Positions 36,718 through 44,826 of a DNA stretch of 64,000 nt are shown here, piece after piece. Origin of the DNA: Gramella jeungdoensis (lineage in GTDB: Bacteria; Bacteroidota; Bacteroidia; Flavobacteriales; Flavobacteriaceae). The notes beneath the pieces are model-generated. The model made no database searches. It had not been told where the DNA came from and saw nothing but the letters and a program-made list of their open reading frames with translations. The position numbers were made by a program, and so were the translations under genes. The first letter of the stretch is position 1, and each line of letters starts with the position of its first letter. Where the stretch lies: assembly GCF_023805255.1 (NCBI RefSeq), contig NZ_JAMSCK010000003.1:248001-312000 (forward strand), written 5' to 3'.

Positions 36718-37950
36718 CTATATATTTTTGTAGGGAATTTGATCTAGTTCTTCTTTCAAAGGCTCTATATAAGCAAAGTATTCGTCCTTGAGTTCTTCTT
36801 CAATGTGTTTTGCTGAAGGCAGGTTCTGACGGTAGGGATCAACCTGTCTTCCATTTACCCAGAATCTATAACATACATGCGGTCCTGTTGCCAATCCTGT
36901 ACTACCAACATACCCTATTACATCACCCTGCTTCACTACCTGTCCGGTTCTAACCGCTCTCTTGGTCATATGTAAATATTGAGTAGTGTATTTACTGTTA
37001 TGCCTAACTTTTACATAATTGCCATTCCCGGAAGTATAGCTGGAGGCGATCACGGTACCATTAGCGGTACTTACAATTGGCGTACCGTACGGAGCCGCAT
37101 AATCGGTGCCTAAATGGGCTTTCCACCTTTTCTGAACCGGATGAAAACGTCTCTTGGTATACCTTGAAGATATCCTGGAATAATTGAGCGGAGCTTTAAG
37201 GAAAAAGCTCTGTAACGCCTTCGCTTCAGAATCGTAAAAACTCGGTTTTCCCGACACAGTATCTGTAAGATACCTGAAAGCATAAAAAGGCTTGTCTGAA
37301 TGCTTAAATACCGCGGCGTCTACTTTTTCAATTCCCGCGAAAATAGTGTCCTCAATGTATTTTTCATGATAGACCATCTTAAACTGGTCTCCCTTTTGAA
37401 GTTTAAAGAAGTCTATACTCCATTGGTAAATATTTGATAATTCGTAAACCAGCAGGTTGCTAAGTCCTTGTGCCTGCATCGCTTCAGAAAGGGATGAAGT
37501 AATAACTCCAGAGACTTCCCTTCTCTTTACCGTAACAGGACGTTTACGTTTCGCAGCATAAATACTATCTGTTAGAGAAACCACCGTGTAATTAATCTTA
37601 TCATTCTCGTATATAAAGAACTTCGGGGTCCTGGCCGAGTCTTTGTCTTTCAGGATCATATACTTCTTACCTGCTACGATTCGTGCAGGATTAAAAGTAT
37701 CTTTTACTTTCTGGGTGATCTCATATACTTTTCCGGGATCAACACCACTTTTATCCATTATAGCGCCAAAAAAGTCTCCCGACTTTATGGTATCTTTCAC
37801 TACCTCATAATTGTTAAGCACAAAACCGTATTCCTTTTCCACAGGAGGAAGCTTCTTCTCCTTAACCTCCTTTACGGCCTGGTCTTTTTCATCATCATTG
37901 CAGGCAATAAATACCAGCATCATCATTAACAATAAGCCTAGTTTCTTCAA
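36718..37950 (-). CDS. M23 family peptidoglycan DD-metallopeptidase lipoprotein
   Basis: A 410-residue lipoprotein (lipobox FIAC, C17). After a long N-terminal region of LysM-distant OapA-like character comes the M23 domain. Its first zinc motif HLGTD is near 279-283 and the second is GPHVCY near 360, where the usual HxH is HxC. The protein should hydrolyse peptide cross-links of peptidoglycan in the periplasm, perhaps with Cys as a metal ligand. It lies 11 bases after the TDO-like gene and abuts pgi. Confidence 0.9.
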   Translation of the reverse strand: MKKLGLLLMMMLVFIACNDDEKDQAVKEVKEKKLPPVEKEYGFVLNNYEVVKDTIKSGDFFGAIMDKSGVDPGKVYEITQKVKDTFNPARIVAGKKYMILKDKDSARTPKFFIYENDKINYTVVSLTDSIYAAKRKRPVTVKRREVSGVITSSLSEAMQAQGLSNLLVYELSNIYQWSIDFFKLQKGDQFKMVYHEKYIEDTIFAGIEKVDAAVFKHSDKPFYAFRYLTDTVSGKPSFYDSEAKALQSFFLKAPLNYSRISSRYTKRRFHPVQKRWKAHLGTDYAAPYGTPIVSTANGTVIASSYTSGNGNYVKVRHNSKYTTQYLHMTKRAVRTGQVVKQGDVIGYVGSTGLATGPHVCYRFWVNGRQVDPYRQNLPSAKHIEEELKDEYFAYIEPLKEELDQIPYKNI

Positions 37951-37961
37951 TTCTTTGTTTT

Positions 37962-38921
37962 TTATTTTTCTGTATTAAATGTGTGATTAACCCATTGTTT
38001 GCCCCAATCCTCCTGCTCTTCCTTACTCCATAAATTAGGAAAGAAAGATATTTTTTGAAAGCCGGGAGGTAAAAACTGTTTCCAGTTGGTCCCTCCAGTA
38101 GCCTTTATTGTCGATTTCTCTTTACTAAGATAACGATACGCCGCCCCCATATGCATTAAAAGCCAGTTGATGTTCACATTAACATCAAGATTTCGCAATG
38201 CCTGAATCAGATCCTTATTGCTCCTGTCCTCTTCAGTCATATTAAGATAACGATGGTAAATAGTGTTCCCTTTTACCTGACCTGCTATTCTTAAAAACCG
38301 GGGAGTATATCTTTTTTCAAATTGTCTCAGGGTCAGTGTTTTTTCACCTGTCTTAAGATCAATACCTCCTTTTTTCCAGTAAATATTCTCATAAAGCTCT
38401 TCCAGACTGTCATCTTCTGAAAAGTCCTTCCTAATATCAGCTGAGACCAGATGTTCCATCGGGGTTGAGTACAATTCGATCATTCTGAACTGCGCCGACT
38501 GAAAACCACTTGCAGGCAGAAGTGCCATCCTGAACTTCAGGAATTGCTCCCTATCCATCCCTTTGATCATCACGTCAAAGGAATCTATAAGGATTCGAAA
38601 GTAACGATTTATCCTTTTAAGCTTTTCAATAAAAAACGAGGGGGTAAGCGCCTCACTTTCTATGATCTGTTTTTGCTCATGAATAATGAGTTTAAAATAT
38701 AATTCTGTGATCTGGTGATAAGTGATGAAAATAGTTTCATCGGGGAAATGGGTATTTGTTTTTTGAAGACTAAGAAGCGTATCCACACTTATATAATCCC
38801 AGTAAGAAAGATAACGATCGTAAAGAAGACCATCTAAATAGGACCCCATATCCTGACCCGAATTCCTGAATTTTTCTTCAAGTTTATTAATGCGTTCGGC
38901 GATTTCGGGCTTTATTTCCAT
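37962..38921 (-). CDS. Tryptophan 2,3-dioxygenase family protein
   Basis: A 319-residue heme dioxygenase-like protein. The TDO signature ITYHQITELYFKLIIHE near 60-76 includes the active-site histidine region, and MLPASGFQSAQFRMIE near 147-163 and the glycine-rich KATGGTNWKQFLPP near 273-288 also match. TDO opens the indole ring of tryptophan to N-formylkynurenine. No other kynurenine-pathway gene is in the window, so the exact substrate is less certain. It lies in a tight operon between DUF3108 and M23 genes (2 and 11 base gaps). Confidence 0.88.
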   Translation of the reverse strand: MEIKPEIAERINKLEEKFRNSGQDMGSYLDGLLYDRYLSYWDYISVDTLLSLQKTNTHFPDETIFITYHQITELYFKLIIHEQKQIIESEALTPSFFIEKLKRINRYFRILIDSFDVMIKGMDREQFLKFRMALLPASGFQSAQFRMIELYSTPMEHLVSADIRKDFSEDDSLEELYENIYWKKGGIDLKTGEKTLTLRQFEKRYTPRFLRIAGQVKGNTIYHRYLNMTEEDRSNKDLIQALRNLDVNVNINWLLMHMGAAYRYLSKEKSTIKATGGTNWKQFLPPGFQKISFFPNLWSKEEQEDWGKQWVNHTFNTEK

Positions 38922-38923
38922 AT

Positions 38924-39703
38924 TTAATTCATTATAATACTAAACTGATGTTTAAGGCCTTTATAAGCCTCCAAATCGGCATCTAAAGAACCAACGGCCA
39001 GATCGGCCTCAATCTTAATAGGGATCTTATTCTTGTCATCACTCACCCAGAAGGTAAGACTTTCCTTTTCTTTAAATACCCGGCCCGCCAAAACATAAGG
39101 CCTGAATTTTAAAGTAGCCACCTTTCCAAATTTGGTTTTGATCACTTCCCTGCCAAGGAAAACAAGCTTAAAATCTGTGTTCTCATCATCGATAAACATT
39201 TTAAGCGTCATTTCATCTCCTGGCCTAAGATCCCTCCCATTAATTTGGTTGCGAATATAATAAAATGCCGACAACATATCATGTACATTATCGGGAACCC
39301 AATAGCTATTTCTCTTATTAGTTTCTCTATTTAGTACATGAGCCTTATTATCCCGGTGATCAAAGTCTATCTCAAGATCCTTGGTATAACCACCTTCGTT
39401 AATTTTCCTGATAAATTTATAGGGCTTACCCGTTTTACGATCAATGTAGGTTTGATAGTCATCATCAACCTTGAAAAAAAGACTTAGTAAACCTGTGGAT
39501 TTTCCACGGCCTTTAACATGGTAAACAGGTTTATTATTGAGACTGGTTTCATCTACTTCAAGAGTAGCATAGCTGGCATTGAAAAGACCATAATGAATAC
39601 GGAATTTGAACCATTCTCCGGCTTCAAATGCCTGCTGGGAGAATCCCTGAGTAGTGGATATAAAGATATATATTAGCGTAATCGTAAAAAGTCTTCTCAT
39701 CAC
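38924..39703 (-). CDS. DUF3108 secreted protein
   Basis: A 259-residue protein with a signal peptide (LFTITLIYIFISTTQGFSQQ) and a DUF3108 domain, a beta-rich periplasmic fold. Typical elements are FKFRIHYGLFNASYATLEV at the start and TFWVSDDKNKIPIKIEA near the end. The function is unknown; some relatives are linked to LPS or lipoprotein handling. It is the first gene of the pgi operon, so the operon promoter should lie in 39704-39775, where I find no clear consensus. Confidence 0.88.
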   Translation of the reverse strand: MMRRLFTITLIYIFISTTQGFSQQAFEAGEWFKFRIHYGLFNASYATLEVDETSLNNKPVYHVKGRGKSTGLLSLFFKVDDDYQTYIDRKTGKPYKFIRKINEGGYTKDLEIDFDHRDNKAHVLNRETNKRNSYWVPDNVHDMLSAFYYIRNQINGRDLRPGDEMTLKMFIDDENTDFKLVFLGREVIKTKFGKVATLKFRPYVLAGRVFKEKESLTFWVSDDKNKIPIKIEADLAVGSLDADLEAYKGLKHQFSIIMN

Positions 39704-39774
39704 ATTAAATTTCCTAAGTTACAGTATTTTATAGGGTTTATACGCTAATTACAATTACTATTCCAAAAGTATTA

Positions 39775-39806
39775 AAACAAAAAACCCCATCAAATTAATG
39801 ACGGGG
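39775..39806 (-). terminator. Terminator downstream of hppD
   Basis: CCCC plus AT-CA at 39785-39791 pairs with TGACGGGG at 39799-39806 through one G-T pair. On the minus strand GGGG is followed by TTTTTTGTTTT. It is about 195 bases beyond the hppD stop, so the hppD transcript has a long 3' end. Confidence 0.7.
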
Positions 39807-39840
39807 AATTTTGTCTTATTAACCAACTAAAACTTAAATT

Positions 39841-39924
39841 ATGAAAAAAATTAAATCATTCCTGGTAACCACTCCAAAAATGCGGTGCAAAAGTCTGATA
39901 TTTCTACCTTGCCTGCAACGCTAA
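39841..39924 (+). other. Short ORF with a flavobacterial start context
   Basis: ATG at 39841 opens a 27-codon frame MKKIKSFLVTTPKMRCK... ending at 39924. It follows TTAACCAACTAAAACTTAAATT, a leader like those before secreted-protein genes in flavobacteria. There is no downstream gene on this strand. It may be the decayed start of a lost gene; I do not claim expression. Confidence 0.3.
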
Positions 39925-40000
39925 AATAAACTTTAACTAAAAAATTGTGTGATTGTCAGAAATTCAATTTTCGTATTTAAATTTTAGCAGTTTTTTAATC

Positions 40001-41143
40001 TTAATTTAATGTACCTCGTAAATCCTGCTCCCTTTCTATTGCTTCAAATAAAGCCTTAAAGTTTCCTTTTCCGAAAGATTGGGCTCCTTTACGCTGAATT
40101 ATCTCAAAAAACATAGTTGGTCTGTCCAGAACCGGCTTTGTGAATATCTGCAATAAATATCCTTCATCATCCCTGTCTACAAGAACTCCAAGTTCCTTAA
40201 GAGGTTCAAGATCTTCGTCGATCTCTCCAACCCTGTCCAAAAGATCATCATAATACGTCTCCGGAACATATAAAAATTCAACACCTCGATCTCGCAACCG
40301 AGTAACAGTCTCGATAATATTATCTGTAGCCAGTGCGATGTGCTGAACACCTGCTCCATTATAAAAATCGATGTATTCTTCGATCTGAGATTTTTTCTTC
40401 CCTTCCGCCGGTTCATTAATAGGAAACTTGATACGACCATTCCCATTACTCATTACCTTACTCATAAGAGCAGTATATTCGGTAGAAATATCCTTATCAT
40501 CGAATGAAACCAATTGAGCGAATCCCATCACTTTAGCATAGAACTCAACCCATTTGTTCATCTCGTTCCAGCCCACATTACCCACCATATGATCAATATA
40601 CTTAAGACCTGTGTCTTCTGTTTCTGCTTTTGTGGTCCAGGTCCTGTAGCCTGGAAGGAATGGGCCTTCATATTCGTTTCTTTCCACAAAAAGATGAACG
40701 GTTTCTCCGTAGGTATGTATCCCCGAGATTACTGCTTTCCCATTTTCATCTTCCAGTTCATAAGGCTCCGCATAAGATTTAGCGCCCCTTTTAGTAGTTT
40801 CTTCATGGCTTTTTCTTGCGTCGTCCACCCAGAGAGCCACAAATTTAACTCCGTCTCCATGCTTATTGATATGCTCATTCACATCCCCACCTCTTTCAAG
40901 CGGAGAAGTTAAGACCAGTCTTATTTTCCCCTGTTGCAGCACATAGGAAACCGTATCTTTTTTCCCGGTTTCAAGTCCGGCATAAGCCACAGGCTGAAAT
41001 CCCCATGCATGCTGGTAATAATAAGCTGCCTGCTTGGCATTACCTACATAAAGTTCAACGAAATCTGTCCCCAGAATTGGAAGAAAATCCTCTGCATCGG
41101 GAACAACTTTTTCCAGTTTTAATGATGTGTTATCTGTAGTCAT
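40001..41143 (-). CDS. hppD: 4-hydroxyphenylpyruvate dioxygenase
   Basis: A 380-residue non-heme iron enzyme converting 4-hydroxyphenylpyruvate to homogentisate in tyrosine catabolism. The iron ligands are recognisable: His in YIDHMVGNV, His in GVQHIALATDNI and Glu in FFEIIQRKG, followed by the C-terminal helix GKGNFKALFEAIEREQ that closes the active site. I chose the ATG at 41143 (MTTDNTSLKLEKV). The frame is open to 41197, but that leader is not part of the family. It follows hmgA by 101 bases on the same strand. Confidence 0.96.
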   Translation of the reverse strand: MTTDNTSLKLEKVVPDAEDFLPILGTDFVELYVGNAKQAAYYYQHAWGFQPVAYAGLETGKKDTVSYVLQQGKIRLVLTSPLERGGDVNEHINKHGDGVKFVALWVDDARKSHEETTKRGAKSYAEPYELEDENGKAVISGIHTYGETVHLFVERNEYEGPFLPGYRTWTTKAETEDTGLKYIDHMVGNVGWNEMNKWVEFYAKVMGFAQLVSFDDKDISTEYTALMSKVMSNGNGRIKFPINEPAEGKKKSQIEEYIDFYNGAGVQHIALATDNIIETVTRLRDRGVEFLYVPETYYDDLLDRVGEIDEDLEPLKELGVLVDRDDEGYLLQIFTKPVLDRPTMFFEIIQRKGAQSFGKGNFKALFEAIEREQDLRGTLN

Positions 41144-41244
41144 AATATTTTTAATTTTTAATGTGCGAAATAATAAATCCTTTTGAAAAAACTTCAAAGT
41201 TTACCACATCGCCCTGTCCTTGGCTAAAAGATCTTCTTTCATAC

Positions 41245-42417
41245 TTATTCCCTATCCTCTTCTTCCAGCCATGATTTGTGATAGCTTTCATCTGCTATTT
41301 CCATAGCATCCTCGGTAAGCATCAAAGGTTTGAAAGTATCTACCATTACGGCAAGTTCTTCGGTCTCCACCTGGCCAATACTTCTTTCAACCGCTCCCGG
41401 ATGAGGCCCATGGGGTATTCCGGCAGGATGAAGTGAGATATGACCAGCCTCAATATCGTTACGACTCATAAAATCTCCATCCACATAATAAAGCACCTCA
41501 TCACTATCTATATTACTGTGACTATATGGTGCCGGAATAGCATCAGGATGATAATCATATTTACGCGGGCAGAAGCTGCAAACCACAAAAGCATCAGTCT
41601 CGAAAGTTTGATGTACCGGAGGTGGCTGGTGAATTCTTCCGGTTATTGGCTCAAAATCGTGAATTGAAAATGCGTAAGGATAATTATAACCGTCATAACC
41701 CACCACATCAAAAGGATGGGTTGCATAAACCATGTCAAATATCTTCCCTTGTTTTTTGATCTTGATAAGAAAGTCCCCTCGTTCGTCGTTGGTCTCCAAT
41801 TCATTAGGTTGCCTTAGGTCACGTTCACAGAAAGGTGAGTGTTCCAGCAACTGGCCAAACCAGTTCCTGTATTTCTTAGGTGTATAAATAGGCCTTCTTG
41901 ATTCAACGATAAACAGCCTGTTATCCTCTTCATCAAAATCCAGTTTATAGATAGTTCCCCTGGGGATCAGCAGATAATCTCCATATTTAAAATCAAGATT
42001 TCCCAGATGGGTGCGCAGCTTTCCAGTTCCTTTATGTATAAAAATCAGTTCATCAGAATCTGCATTCTTGTAAAAATAGTCATCAGTGGACTGCTGCGGA
42101 GAAGCCAGAATAATATCACAATCTGAATTTGTAAGAACCGTCTTCCGGCTTTCCAGATAATCTGGATGGGGGGTTACCTGAAATCCCCTGAACCGGTATG
42201 ACTTCAGGTTATTTTCAACAGCCACCTTAGGTGTAACATCATAGCTACCCTTAATCTCCTTTACCTGAGTGGGACGATGTTCATGATACAGGTTTGATGA
42301 CATACCATCAAATCCAATTGTTCCAAATAGTTGTTCATAATAAAGACTTCCGTCTGGCTTTCTGAACACCGTATGACGTTTATGTGGGATTTTACCAAGC
42401 TTATGATAAAAAGGCAT
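41245..42417 (-). CDS. hmgA: Homogentisate 1,2-dioxygenase
   Basis: A 390-residue cupin-fold Fe(II) enzyme that opens the homogentisate ring to maleylacetoacetate. The family pattern is clear from GTIGFDGMSSNLYHEHRPT at the start to the metal-binding HPAGIPHGPHPGAVERS near 333-349. The length is short compared with human HGD (445), as usual for Bacteroidota. It is upstream of hppD, giving two consecutive steps of tyrosine degradation. The next enzymes (isomerase and fumarylacetoacetase) are not in the window. Confidence 0.95.
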   Translation of the reverse strand: MPFYHKLGKIPHKRHTVFRKPDGSLYYEQLFGTIGFDGMSSNLYHEHRPTQVKEIKGSYDVTPKVAVENNLKSYRFRGFQVTPHPDYLESRKTVLTNSDCDIILASPQQSTDDYFYKNADSDELIFIHKGTGKLRTHLGNLDFKYGDYLLIPRGTIYKLDFDEEDNRLFIVESRRPIYTPKKYRNWFGQLLEHSPFCERDLRQPNELETNDERGDFLIKIKKQGKIFDMVYATHPFDVVGYDGYNYPYAFSIHDFEPITGRIHQPPPVHQTFETDAFVVCSFCPRKYDYHPDAIPAPYSHSNIDSDEVLYYVDGDFMSRNDIEAGHISLHPAGIPHGPHPGAVERSIGQVETEELAVMVDTFKPLMLTEDAMEIADESYHKSWLEEEDRE

Positions 42418-42600
42418 AATTTTTAGATTTAAAATCGATCAAAACGCTATAGTTTTTTGAAAGATTCCGATTATTTCTACTTTATTTTTCGATTTATACA
42501 AATATCATGAAATTTTAGCGAATTATTCTTAAATGTAGTCTAAAAACCGAGGCTTAAAAGTGAAAACAACTTACTGCCAGCCAAATAAGCAAAACAGGCA

Positions 42601-44826
42601 CTAAAACCAAAACCCGAGACTGAAGAACCAAAAGCTTTCTCCTACTTCAGGCGAATAGGTATATTTCACCTCCATAGGACCTAAAAAAGTATCCAAACCA
42701 TAGCCCAGCGCATAGCCAGAGTAGTCTGGCCAGGTGAACCAGTTCCCGGTAGTATATAAACGGTTTTCTACATTGGCGAAATTGGCACTGGCGATAATAT
42801 GATTCTTGGGATACGCCTCATAATCAAGCTCAAGTAACCCCCTAATATAACTATCCCCCGAAAGGCTAATAAAATCGTATCCATAAAAAGGAATGAAATT
42901 ATTAATCAGATTATTTCCGTAGCCTCCGAGGAAAAAATCGAATACATTGATATTATCGTTCCCTACCTTAAAACCGGTATCTGTAGAAAGCCTTATCACA
43001 AATTTATTTGACAATGGTGCGGCATAACCAATCTCTCCCTTGGCGATGGAAAATTCAGCAAAATCGGGATCATCATTAGAAGCCAGAAGATAAATATGGA
43101 AATCTCCATTGAAATAAAGCCCCTTTCTTGGAAAATACTTATTGTCGTAACTGTCATAAGTGAGATACCCGAAGGTGCTGAAATAATGGTTGTTCTCAAA
43201 CACATTACTACTGTTTTGAGGCATTGGATTATTGATGGTTGAAGATGCAATTTTCAGATATTTATGTTCGGCTCCCATCCCAAATAAGAAAACCTGTTTG
43301 AACAGGGTTTGAACGTAAAACTGATTTGTAAAATCCTTATAGTCCACTTCTATTTCCCTAACTCCGCCAAGATCATCCAGACCTGCATTTTCCCTGGCAA
43401 GGTCAAAACTTACCTCCTTCTCGAAATTATTATACCTTGATTTCAAACCTATACTCCAGTAATAACCTTTGTCAAGATAATAATCAAAATTATACCTGAA
43501 CTTATCCCCCAGGATCACGTCCAGAGAGACCACATCGTTGGTGAACATCAAACTTTTTTTAGTAAGGTTCACCAGAGCCGCACTCTGATATAGCTCATCA
43601 TAATGAAGCCCCAGCCGAAGAAAGGTCTTATTTTCACTTTCCTCGATCTGCATTGCCAGGGTATAATCCATTGGTTTCTCAGTGGGAATGAGCTGATAGT
43701 TTATCTTATTGAAGTTCCCGGTTGCCGACAGGTTATTTATCCCAATCCCAAGATCATCCAGATCGTAAGGTTCATCATAATCCAGTTTCAGCTTTCCGAG
43801 TATATAAGATCTCGGGTAATCACTGTTACCTTCCAGTACTAGTCCGCTAATATTGAATTTTTCAATTTTTGGAACCGAAAACTTCTTTGACGGAGACTGA
43901 TTTTTAGCCAGCTCCTTTAATTTATCTATTTTTCTCCGGCTTGCTACCCTACCGGAATCAATTATTGCTGCCCCTTCATCAAATGACAATATGGAAAAAG
44001 AAGAGATATCGGGCTTAATATAAATATCTGTGAGCGGGCGCTTCTCCTTCATATCAGCAATTGTATGAAAATTGTTGATCTGGGTGAGGATATCAAAAAC
44101 ACTTCTTAGATCTTCCCTCGCAATCAGACTATCCTGGACATCCACACCAATTATGATCTCAGCCCCCCGTCGGCGAAGTTCTTCAACCGGATAGTTATTT
44201 GCCACACCTCCATCGGTTAACAACCTGTCATCGATCTTAACCGGACTGAACAAAGAAGGTATCGCGCCGCTTGCCGAAATAGATTTAGCAAGCGATCCTT
44301 CATCCAGCACCACTTCTCCACCGGTTTCAATATCGGCTGCGACACAGAAAAAAGGAATAGGAAGGTTGTCAAAATCATCTATTTCGCTCACATGCATGGT
44401 AAGACGATTCATAAGGTTGTATATGTTCTGACCTTTGGATAAGCCCGAGGGAACCCTTACCTGAAAATCATCAAAAGGAAGGGTAAGTGCATATTTCTCG
44501 GTATCTTCCTTCTCATAAAATGTCTTGGCGCTTCTTGGAATATTATCCTGAATAAGGATATTAAAGTTGGTAGCATGAAAAATTGAATCGAGCTGGTTAG
44601 CCGAATAGCCTGCAGCATATAACCCGCCAATGATAGCACCCATGCTTGTGCCACCTATATAATCTACCCGAACCCCGGCCTCTTCAAGCACCTTTAAGGC
44701 ACCGATATGAGCAAGTCCCTTTGCTCCCCCTCCACTCAAGACAAGTCCCACCTTTGGATCGTCATTTTTTTGAGCGTATCCAAGCATGGTGAAGACAATA
44801 AAAAGTAAAGGGAGAAATTTCCTCAT
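42601..44826 (-). CDS. Patatin-like phospholipase fused to an outer membrane barrel
   Basis: A 741-residue protein with signal peptide (VFTMLGYAQ). The patatin domain (about 25-300) has the oxyanion loop GGGAKG at 32-37, the nucleophile in GGTSMGA (S61) and the DGG catalytic aspartate near 205. A POTRA-like segment (about 315-390) and a BamA/surface-antigen type 16-strand barrel follow, ending in FWFFSLGFWF. This is type V-like autosecretion architecture (PlpD type). The gene's ATG touches the uvrC stop. It may act on lipids at the cell surface or outside. Confidence 0.92.
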   Translation of the reverse strand: MRKFLPLLFIVFTMLGYAQKNDDPKVGLVLSGGGAKGLAHIGALKVLEEAGVRVDYIGGTSMGAIIGGLYAAGYSANQLDSIFHATNFNILIQDNIPRSAKTFYEKEDTEKYALTLPFDDFQVRVPSGLSKGQNIYNLMNRLTMHVSEIDDFDNLPIPFFCVAADIETGGEVVLDEGSLAKSISASGAIPSLFSPVKIDDRLLTDGGVANNYPVEELRRRGAEIIIGVDVQDSLIAREDLRSVFDILTQINNFHTIADMKEKRPLTDIYIKPDISSFSILSFDEGAAIIDSGRVASRRKIDKLKELAKNQSPSKKFSVPKIEKFNISGLVLEGNSDYPRSYILGKLKLDYDEPYDLDDLGIGINNLSATGNFNKINYQLIPTEKPMDYTLAMQIEESENKTFLRLGLHYDELYQSAALVNLTKKSLMFTNDVVSLDVILGDKFRYNFDYYLDKGYYWSIGLKSRYNNFEKEVSFDLARENAGLDDLGGVREIEVDYKDFTNQFYVQTLFKQVFLFGMGAEHKYLKIASSTINNPMPQNSSNVFENNHYFSTFGYLTYDSYDNKYFPRKGLYFNGDFHIYLLASNDDPDFAEFSIAKGEIGYAAPLSNKFVIRLSTDTGFKVGNDNINVFDFFLGGYGNNLINNFIPFYGYDFISLSGDSYIRGLLELDYEAYPKNHIIASANFANVENRLYTTGNWFTWPDYSGYALGYGLDTFLGPMEVKYTYSPEVGESFWFFSLGFWF

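Noticed and set aside
40514-40912. 132-codon plus-strand frame inside hppD
   Set aside because: Antisense shadow of hppD, with no plausible start context or homology.
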